A DNA stretch of 64,000 nucleotides from NIOZ-UU13 sp035528395 (GTDB lineage Bacteria; Planctomycetota; Phycisphaerae; Sedimentisphaerales; Anaerobacaceae): the NCBI GenBank assembly GCA_035528395.1, contig DATKYR010000079.1, positions 4,124-68,123 of the forward strand, written 5' to 3'. Positions 57,949 to 64,000 of this stretch are shown one piece after another. The position numbers and the translations under genes are program-made. How positions within the stretch are numbered: position 1 is the stretch's first letter; each line of letters starts with the position of its first letter. The notes under the pieces were generated by a model. The model did not search any database and was not told the DNA's origin. It saw only the letters and a program-made list of their open reading frames with translations.

Positions 57949-59067
57949 ATGAAGAATATAGTTAAAACGTTCTTGAAAATTTTCTCTGTGGTCATATTGC
58001 TCTATTTGTTCCTGGTAAGCATCGGCCTGATGGGTGCGGCATTCAAAGGTTTTGGCAAGGGTTTTGCTGAAAATTTGATCAGGACAACATCCAATCCTTT
58101 TATCGGCTTGTTTGTCGGCATACTGGCGACCAGTATAGTGCAAAGCTCGTCAACCACGACATCAGTAGTTGTCGGAATAGTAGGCGCAGGTGGGATTACA
58201 GTGAGCAATGCGATACCGATAATTATGGGGGCCAATATAGGAACTACTGTAACGAACACGCTCGTGTCTTTGGGGCATATCAGTCGCAAAGACGAGTTCC
58301 GAAGAGCCATAAGTGCTGCAACTGTGCATGATTTCTTTAACTTAATATGTGTCGCTATTCTTTTCCCGCTGGAATTGGCAACAGGCTTTCTTGAGAAATC
58401 TGCCACTTTGATGAGTGCATTTTTTGTAGGCATTGGCGGAGTCAAATTTACCAGTCCGGTAAAATTAGCTACAAAACCAGCGGTGAACTTTATCCACGAA
58501 ATTGCACTTTTTTTGAGTGGTTCGGCATTGGCAAGCTATATACTGATGTTGATTTTTTCGATGCTTCTACTGTTTTTCGCCCTTTATTTTATTGTCAAGG
58601 TCATGAAATCGCTGATAATAAACAGAGCAGAGATTATTCTGGATAATGTAATAAGCAGGAGTAGTTTATTAGGGCTTTTTGCAGGATTGTTTTTTACCAT
58701 TATTGTTCAGAGCAGCTCAATTACCACTTCCCTGCTGATACCTCTTGTTGCCGCAGGTATTCTTACGGTCGAGGCAGCATTTCCAATTACTATCGGAGCT
58801 AACATTGGGACAACCACTACGGCTATTCTGGCATCGTTTGCTACAGGAAATATTTCGGCCATCATCATTGCATTTGCTCATTTTCTGTTTAACCTGACAG
58901 GTACTTTATTTATTTATCCGATAAAGTTCTTTAGAAACATACCTATAAATCTTGCAAAAGCTTTCGGGGATTTGGCTGCTGAAAAAAGAAGATACGCACT
59001 GATTTATGTCTTAGGCGTGTTCTTCTTTTTGCCGGCGTTGCTAATCCTCATTTCTAAGCTTATTTAA
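57949..59067 (+). CDS. Na+/phosphate symporter (PNaS family, NptA-like)
   Basis: This 372-aa membrane protein has two inverted halves, each with a QSSS motif (TSIVQSSSTTTSVVVGIVGAG, FTIIVQSSSITTSLLIPLVAAG) and a GANIGTT motif (MGANIGTTVTNTLVSLG, IGANIGTTTTAILASFA), the core of SLC34-type sodium/phosphate carriers. It has about ten hydrophobic segments. It imports phosphate with sodium at the inner membrane. It lies in a phoB-phoR-nptA-phoU run and has Pho-box-like repeats just upstream, so it is probably induced in low phosphate. No Pst ABC system is seen here. Confidence 0.9.
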   Translation: MKNIVKTFLKIFSVVILLYLFLVSIGLMGAAFKGFGKGFAENLIRTTSNPFIGLFVGILATSIVQSSSTTTSVVVGIVGAGGITVSNAIPIIMGANIGTTVTNTLVSLGHISRKDEFRRAISAATVHDFFNLICVAILFPLELATGFLEKSATLMSAFFVGIGGVKFTSPVKLATKPAVNFIHEIALFLSGSALASYILMLIFSMLLLFFALYFIVKVMKSLIINRAEIILDNVISRSSLLGLFAGLFFTIIVQSSSITTSLLIPLVAAGILTVEAAFPITIGANIGTTTTAILASFATGNISAIIIAFAHFLFNLTGTLFIYPIKFFRNIPINLAKAFGDLAAEKRRYALIYVLGVFFFLPALLILISKLI

Positions 59068-59083
59068 ATTAGGAGAAACACAA

Positions 59084-59758
59084 ATGTTCAGGAATCTACT
59101 AAGTTTTTGGAAAGGTAAGGAATTTTTGGCTCAGGTCTTTGAAGAATTCAAAGACATGCTGGACGACACCGAATTTATGTTCAAAGCTGTTTGTGGCCGT
59201 CTTTTGGATAATGTAGAGGAACCGGATTTAAAAAAGAAAATCTACGAAATAGACAAGAAGGTAAATCGCTTACAAAAAGATATTCGTAAACGGATTGTGG
59301 AACATCTTTCTCTACAGCCTACAGTAGATATAACCGCCTGTTTGTTATTAATGAGTGTGGTAAAGGATGCGGAGAGACTGGGCGATTATGCGAAGAACCT
59401 CTACGAAGTAACTGAGCTTTTGGAAAAGCCTATCGACAAAAAATTGTTTAGTGAGTACTTCGGCGATATCGACAAGGATATTATGACGCTGTTTGAGCAA
59501 ACAAGGGCGGCCTTCATTGAGGCAGACAAAGAGAAGGCCGGCCTGGCATGGGATTATGAAAAGAGAATAGCGAAAGATTGTGACAGGATTGTTGAACAGA
59601 TAGCCAAAAGCAACCTTTCAGTCAACGAAGCGGTATGTTTTACTTTGATTGCAAGGCATTTTAAGCGCCTGGTGGCCCATTTAGTAAACATTGCCACATC
59701 TGTGATTTTACCGATAAGTGACCTTGACTATTTTGATGAAAAGAGGGGAGCAGAGTAG
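59084..59758 (+). CDS. PhoU-domain protein
   Basis: This 224-aa all-helical protein has two three-helix PhoU-like units. One runs from VFEEFKDMLDDTEFMFKAVC to YEIDKKVNRLQKDIRKRIVEHL, with ACLLLMSVVKDAERLGDYAKNLYEV. The other runs from DIMTLFEQTRAAFIEADKEKA to DRIVEQIAKSNLSVNEAVCFTLIARHFKRLVAHLVNIATSV. The E..R.GDYAKN pattern is the PhoU metal-binding signature. It starts 16 bp after nptA with TTAGGAGAAA as ribosome site. PhoU normally restrains phosphate uptake and PhoR signalling; here it probably acts on the NptA carrier. That partner switch is inference. Confidence 0.88.
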   Translation: MFRNLLSFWKGKEFLAQVFEEFKDMLDDTEFMFKAVCGRLLDNVEEPDLKKKIYEIDKKVNRLQKDIRKRIVEHLSLQPTVDITACLLLMSVVKDAERLGDYAKNLYEVTELLEKPIDKKLFSEYFGDIDKDIMTLFEQTRAAFIEADKEKAGLAWDYEKRIAKDCDRIVEQIAKSNLSVNEAVCFTLIARHFKRLVAHLVNIATSVILPISDLDYFDEKRGAE

Positions 59759-59884
59759 TTTTCCAAAATTAGAATTACAGATTTCACAGACTATAAAAAA
59801 TCCGTGTAATCTGTCTTAATCTGTTAAAGCTCCGGTGGCGTTTCCGGATGTCTGATTCCCCGTGTCTTTTCGGGAAATCTGTGG

Positions 59885-60991
59885 TCACGTTTTCATTGAA
59901 TCCAGTTCGATAAAAGCTATCGGCAGAAAGATGAAGACCGGCAGCCACGCATAAAATCCAATTTGTAAAAAACTGCCGACATTAGCCTCCGGGGCGAGCA
60001 TTTTGCAGATAAAGGTTGTGACAAAACACGCACCTACCATAGTAAAACTAATTGCAACTGCAGACTTCATCGACTTCGGGTCACGACAAACCAGAATCGG
60101 CAGACACACCATAAGCATTGCGAGGTTGATAATCGGCTCGGTAACACGAAAGTGCTTCTGGCTGTAAAGTTGGCGCGAATCCTTGATTTTTCCCTGCTCT
60201 GCCTGCGATACAAGGGCAGTTAACTGTCGCCAGCTCAACATAGTTGTGTGTTCGGATTTGAGCCTGACAGGGATGTCCTTCGGAGTAATGTCACTGGTGT
60301 AAGAAGATATCGGCTGGGGGCCTTTAATGGAACCTTTTTCGATGAATCGTCCGTTAGTGAAATCCCACTTGCCGGTTTCGCTGTTGTAAACTGCCCTTTC
60401 GGCATCTATCCGGCCGATTACCTCCCAGATACGCGAATTGACTATCTTACGCCGTGTGATTATGGTCGGTTGGTGCAGCGTTGATGTTTCGACATCAAAC
60501 CTTGCAGAGCAAATTAGTGAGCCATTGCCGTCAGGGATGAACCAAATTTTATAGGTTTCCTGACCGGGAAGATCGTTCTGGTGGCGTACAAGCTTGTCCG
60601 CAAGCGGCGGTATTATAAGTTCCTGGTTTACTACCAGCACACCGGTGAACAGCAGTGCAAGAAACACTATCGGGCTGATTACACGCTTCAAACTAACGCC
60701 CGAAGCCATCACGGCCACTAATTCATTGTAGCGGACCATCTTGTTAAACGTAAAGGCCGCTGCTACTACGGTTATCATACCGGCGAAATCACGAAAGAAC
60801 AATGTGCTGTTTAGAGCATAGAATATCAATATATTTTTGATAACAGTCAGTGTACCAAGCTCGATGTGCTCGGTAAATTCGTCGAGATTTACGAACAAAT
60901 CAATGATTATTCGTAATCCCATCAGGACGCAAAAGGCGATTACGTAGCCAATTAGGAAATTCTTCATAACATATCTGTCTAAAATCTTCAT
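59885..60991 (-). CDS. LptF/LptG-family permease (LptG-like)
   Basis: This 368-aa YjgP/YjgQ permease has the start MKILDRYVMKNFLIGYVIAFCVLMGLRIIIDLF (TM1) and two further N-terminal TM segments. A periplasmic beta-jellyroll part (about 130-260) follows, then three C-terminal TM segments (EPIINLAMLMVCLPILVCR, AISFTMVGACFVTTFICKML). With LptB and the second permease it extracts lipopolysaccharide from the inner membrane. It lies 39 bp downstream of its partner gene, the usual pairing. Assigning F or G by sequence alone is uncertain. Confidence 0.88.
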   Translation of the reverse strand: MKILDRYVMKNFLIGYVIAFCVLMGLRIIIDLFVNLDEFTEHIELGTLTVIKNILIFYALNSTLFFRDFAGMITVVAAAFTFNKMVRYNELVAVMASGVSLKRVISPIVFLALLFTGVLVVNQELIIPPLADKLVRHQNDLPGQETYKIWFIPDGNGSLICSARFDVETSTLHQPTIITRRKIVNSRIWEVIGRIDAERAVYNSETGKWDFTNGRFIEKGSIKGPQPISSYTSDITPKDIPVRLKSEHTTMLSWRQLTALVSQAEQGKIKDSRQLYSQKHFRVTEPIINLAMLMVCLPILVCRDPKSMKSAVAISFTMVGACFVTTFICKMLAPEANVGSFLQIGFYAWLPVFIFLPIAFIELDSMKT

Positions 60992-61030
60992 ATCGCGTAT
61001 TTTCTATGAACAATGAATCATAAACAACCT

Positions 61031-62635
61031 TTAGTTTTTCAATAATTGCCGATATATAATAACAACCAGCAGAGACAAAAATATCAAACCCGCCCACATC
61101 AATGCTATTCCTGAAATGTGCTGCGAATAAAAGTTTTTCGTGATGTTCTTGCCGCTAATTATGCATACTATCAGCACCACAGCGGGTACACAGCTTACAC
61201 CGAAAGCGCTGAGCAGATGTCCGCCCTTCTTTATTATACCGAGGCCAATGCCAATCAGTATCATTGAGATGCAGCCTATTCCGAACACCAGCCGGGAATG
61301 CATCTCAATCTTAATTCGCAACAATGTATTCCGTATTGTTCTCTTAAGCTCACTTTGCAATTGTCTCAATTCTGGACTTGGATTCGGTCCTAACGACTCG
61401 GAAGCCAGTTTTTCAACCCTCAATGACAATGAGCCATTTTTTTCGGTTTTGAATTTATTTGCTATTGCCTCCACGGCTGTAGGTGGAATCAAACCGCGAA
61501 CGATATACCGCATTTTTAATTCCTCTGAGCCTTCCATCCTTGCATTATAGATGTCCATCGTCAAAGTAGGTGCCAGCTTATCGCCCTCGATGTGCAGCGA
61601 AGCCTTTGTACATCTCAAAGTGCGCAAAGGTCGTTTGCTGTCCGTATCGTATTCTATAACCACGACGTCACCGGATAACTCGACTTCTCCTTCCTCCTTC
61701 GTGCTGCATTGACCCGCAGTAAATTTGACCGAGTTTGGCTCGCCGAGCAGTTCATAAAAGCTATTCGTACTATTGGCTGTTCTGGTCTTAATGTCCTGTG
61801 CTAACAGATCTGTGATAAGTTGTGCGTAAGTTTCGCTCGCCAGTTTTGCAATCGGATAAAACAGCATCAGGTCAGCTTTGATTTTTTTCATTTCATCTAT
61901 TTTCTTGAATTTTATCTCGTCGCCTAACAGTGAGCCGAACTCCGTCGTCAACGACACCCATTCCGCCCCTCCCTCGTCCTCAGCGCCCATCTGGTTTGTC
62001 CTGTAAGCAATTATTTGCACTTCGTTGAACCTGTCTTGCGGCTTGAAATTAACTTTCGCACCTTCAGCGGTAATTAACTTTTTTATTTCGCTCTTTTTCC
62101 GATCGATAACAACCACGCCTGAAAGTGCATTGTGTTCCGGGTCGGTCTCGTCGGCGTAAATCAAGAAGCGGTCGTCCGGCGGCAGTTGATAATATCTTCT
62201 CCGCTGGATATTGCGGAAAAGTATTTGTTTTGCGTCGGCCTTAAGGGCCCTTTCCGCTGAATGTATAAAAACCGGCATTACGTAGAAGCTCAAAAGCAGA
62301 TTTGCAATCGCCACCATAATTGCCAGTGCCAGCCCCGGATAAATCAGCGTCAGCAGGCCTATCCCGCTTGCTCTGCATGCGTCGAGCTCATTATCGCTTG
62401 TAAATCGTCCGTAAACCAAAGTCCCTGCGAACAATGCCGCCATCGGCAGTACAAAAGTGAGGATTATCGGCAGGAAGTAGCCCATAAGGTGAACTACCTG
62501 CCGAGGTCCTACGCCGTATTCCTGAACCGGCCGAAGAATACTGCCCAAGCTCAGAATTAGTGTCAGGGCCACCACCGTCGGCAAAAAAACTCTTAAAAGC
62601 TCCCGAAATATATATCTATGTAGTGTAAAGACCAT
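61031..62635 (-). CDS. LptF/LptG-family permease with enlarged periplasmic domain
   Basis: This 534-aa YjgP/YjgQ permease has the start MVFTLHRYIFRELLRVFLPTVVALTLILSLGSIL, three N-terminal TM segments including LPMAALFAGTLVYGRFTSDNELDACRASGI (the conserved coupling region), and a C-terminal TM bundle. The jellyroll region between them is about 150 residues longer than usual, with a charged stretch (AEDEGGAEWVSL, KFKKIDEMKKIKADL). It forms the other half of the Lpt permease with the next gene. The extra domain may reflect an unusual lipid A or LptC contact, which is inference. Confidence 0.87.
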   Translation of the reverse strand: MVFTLHRYIFRELLRVFLPTVVALTLILSLGSILRPVQEYGVGPRQVVHLMGYFLPIILTFVLPMAALFAGTLVYGRFTSDNELDACRASGIGLLTLIYPGLALAIMVAIANLLLSFYVMPVFIHSAERALKADAKQILFRNIQRRRYYQLPPDDRFLIYADETDPEHNALSGVVVIDRKKSEIKKLITAEGAKVNFKPQDRFNEVQIIAYRTNQMGAEDEGGAEWVSLTTEFGSLLGDEIKFKKIDEMKKIKADLMLFYPIAKLASETYAQLITDLLAQDIKTRTANSTNSFYELLGEPNSVKFTAGQCSTKEEGEVELSGDVVVIEYDTDSKRPLRTLRCTKASLHIEGDKLAPTLTMDIYNARMEGSEELKMRYIVRGLIPPTAVEAIANKFKTEKNGSLSLRVEKLASESLGPNPSPELRQLQSELKRTIRNTLLRIKIEMHSRLVFGIGCISMILIGIGLGIIKKGGHLLSAFGVSCVPAVVLIVCIISGKNITKNFYSQHISGIALMWAGLIFLSLLVVIIYRQLLKN

Positions 62636-62812
62636 TTTTCCAGCTTTCGTTGTGTGTCATGCATATCGTGCGAAAGAAAACATATGATACGACCCCGATG
62701 CATCGCTACGCATGACAATACGCCCGTTGGAAGCGTATATACTATACAATATCATTTTGCAATAAAAATTTCTATCTCGCTTATTAAGACTTTTCGTCGT
62801 AACAATGCACCA

Positions 62813-63715
62813 TTACCAAAAAGATTTAGTGCAGTTTTTGCAAATTGCTATTTGTTCTTGTTGAGCTGTTTTGTGGAGCAACCTTATTTTTCTATAGGAT
62901 TTGTTATTCCAAATTTCAAAGACCGATGTCTTATTTACGTCTCCCAAGATAACTGTACCTTCGTAGTCTAAGCAGCACAAAGCGGCATTACCATTGGACA
63001 GCACGGTGAATGTTCGCCATACTCTTGAACATGGTTTTCTTATTGTTGACCTGACGGCATGATTAATGTCAGAGTCGGTCCAGTTGTGGACCTTGCCAAA
63101 GGAAAAATCGTCCACACAATTCTCCAAAGCTCGTATAGTTTCGTTTTTGTCCGACGTGCTGCAGCAGGCAACTTTTATTTTCAATGGGGATTTCCTGAGG
63201 TTTCTGATATTAACTAATTCTTTAATATTAGCTACGATAGTATCAAACTTAAGCCCAAACCGTATCTGCTCAAACTCTTCCTTTGTAGTCCCGTCAAAAC
63301 TTATTTTAATCTCGTCAAGCCCTGCATCGATAAGCTCATTAGCTTTGTCTGCCGTAAGGACAGACCCATTTGAAAATATTATCACTCTTTTAAGGCCTTT
63401 TTCCTTGGCGTACCGTATCCTTTCCGATAGACGTTTATCGAGCAACGGCTCGCCAAAATTGTGCAAATGAACATTGCCGCAGTTATATTTGGAGCATTCA
63501 TCTATTATTCTGTTGTAAAGAGCATCATCCATGTAACGAGCCGGTCGCTGCATGTTTCGATGCGGACATATGACACATTTTGCGTTACAGGCATTAGTCG
63601 TTTCGATCCGTACTGTATTGGGAAAGTGACTCAATGCGAGATTAAATGCACTTCCGATGAAAGAGCAGGATATTCTTGACAGTTTTGTCCTGTTCTGTTC
63701 TGTTTTGTTAATCAC
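62813..63715 (-). CDS. Radical SAM protein with SPASM-type C-terminus
   Basis: This protein of about 300 aa has the SAM [4Fe-4S] motif CNAKCVICPH (Cys-x3-Cys-x2-Cys) in RIETTNACNAKCVICPHRN, followed by LHNFGEPLLDKRLSERIRYAKEKG and IFSNGSVLTADKANELIDAGLDEIKISFDG. The C-terminal part has CSRVWRTFTVLSNGNAALCCLDYEG and CKNCTKSFW, the Cys pattern of SPASM-type auxiliary clusters. I chose the GTG at 63715 with GGGAGGACAAATA before it; the frame opens 32 codons earlier at an ATG (63811) but without ribosome site. Relatives modify peptides or sugars. Its substrate here is unknown. Confidence 0.85.
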   Translation of the reverse strand: MINKTEQNRTKLSRISCSFIGSAFNLALSHFPNTVRIETTNACNAKCVICPHRNMQRPARYMDDALYNRIIDECSKYNCGNVHLHNFGEPLLDKRLSERIRYAKEKGLKRVIIFSNGSVLTADKANELIDAGLDEIKISFDGTTKEEFEQIRFGLKFDTIVANIKELVNIRNLRKSPLKIKVACCSTSDKNETIRALENCVDDFSFGKVHNWTDSDINHAVRSTIRKPCSRVWRTFTVLSNGNAALCCLDYEGTVILGDVNKTSVFEIWNNKSYRKIRLLHKTAQQEQIAICKNCTKSFW

Positions 63716-63848
63716 TATTTGTCCTCCCTGGCTGGGCGCCGCGGCGACTGCTTTCAGACTTACCAGGTATTGCTTGTCATATTGCCGGGGATGTCCAAAA
63801 TGCACATCCATTTAGCATAAAAACCATATCGTTGGTTTCCAACTGTTA

Positions 63849-64000
63849 GAGCCTATCCAAATAACCCGCTCTATTGCGGCCGGCTGCAAAGCCCGATGCC
63901 TGCGTTGTCGGTGAAAAAATGTTCTCAACGTGGAGAAAACCACGCCTGGCGAGCATTTTTGGCCTGCCGCCTTGGCCTCGAACTTTTCGCTCGGCCTCAT
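63849..64000 (+). mobile_element. MITE-like element A, copy 3 (cut by window end)
   Basis: This starts GAGCCTATCCAAATAACCCG after TTA (63846-63848) and follows copies 1 and 2 for 152 bp. It has a small difference (CACGCCTGGCGAGCATTTTTGG) where copy 1 has CACGCCTCCGAGCCTTTTTGG. The right end lies outside the window. The minus-strand frame through it is not a gene. Confidence 0.78.

Noticed and set aside
63812..64000. Minus-strand frame at the window end
   Set aside because: It is a translation of MITE A; copies 1 and 2 do not keep the frame.
1..64000. CRISPR array, tRNA, rRNA, prophage or integrase
   Set aside because: The only regular arrays are heptamers without spacers; no tRNA-like arm sets, rRNA stretches, phage structural genes or site-specific recombinase genes were found on either strand.

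Overview
The window looks like a chromosomal stretch from a Planctomycetota bacterium, most likely class Phycisphaerae (Sedimentisphaerales-like). The reasons are the gene content and style: a LamG-domain exported protein, many Gfo/Idh/MocA oxidoreductases and TIM-barrel sugar isomerases with Tat signals, DUF6057 and PD40 proteins, LptF/LptG (so a Gram-negative outer membrane), and intergenic DNA packed with AAACCCAAT-type and text-like short repeats. The taxonomic call is inference; no rRNA or tRNA gene was seen.

Layout. 1-600: repeat block. 0.6-2.7 kb (-): agarase-like glycoside hydrolase lipoprotein. 3.4-9.6 kb (-): a DUF6057 membrane protein and two PD40 beta-propeller proteins, each with a single CxxCH haem motif. 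9.9-17.3 kb (+): a LamG exported protein, a membrane histidine kinase and two tandem OmpR-type regulators. 17.6-23.2 kb (-): C45-type acyltransferase, hisA, a PNPOx-like protein, a TIGR01777 epimerase and a class II photolyase. 23.5-29.1 kb (+): a nucleoside/ribose salvage operon (exported nucleoside hydrolase, ribokinase, RbsB/RbsA/RbsC). 29.3 kb: FHA-GAF protein. 30.4-43.4 kb: a large carbohydrate block with a beta-helix lyase-like lipoprotein, four Gfo/Idh/MocA proteins, four TIM-barrel isomerase/lyase proteins and an enolase-superfamily dehydratase. Half of the oxidoreductases and half of the isomerases carry Tat signals. 43.4-53.9 kb: repeat- and MITE-rich block with an SH3 protein, a toxin-antitoxin pair, an ankyrin lipoprotein, rhomboid protease, M24 peptidase and VCBS protein, plus a candidate small RNA. 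53.9-55.5 kb: TPP riboswitch and thiC. 55.6-59.8 kb: phoB-phoR-nptA-phoU with a Pho-box-like repeat. 59.9-62.6 kb (-): LptG/LptF permeases. 62.8-63.7 kb (-): radical SAM/SPASM protein. A MITE copy runs off the end.

Most unusual signals. (1) A short palindromic element with arms near TTAACCCCGTTAGAA lies between genes and is also inserted in frame inside at least three proteins (PD40/TPR protein, RbsA, VCBS protein), with direct repeats at the insertion borders and insert lengths of 66, 36 and 39 bp. A probable further copy sits in ThiC, and a different palindrome forms the C-terminal tail of ribokinase. (2) Ribokinase has no AUG/GUG/UUG start that covers its first conserved strand; an AUC codon sits 6 nt after GAGGA. 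(3) Two MITE-like families (A, three copies; B, two copies) lie together at both edges of the 43.7-53.9 kb block, and one A copy supplies the stop codon of its neighbour. (4) The carbohydrate block looks like a duplicated oxidation/isomerisation (possibly 3-keto-sugar) route, with one set exported and one cytoplasmic.
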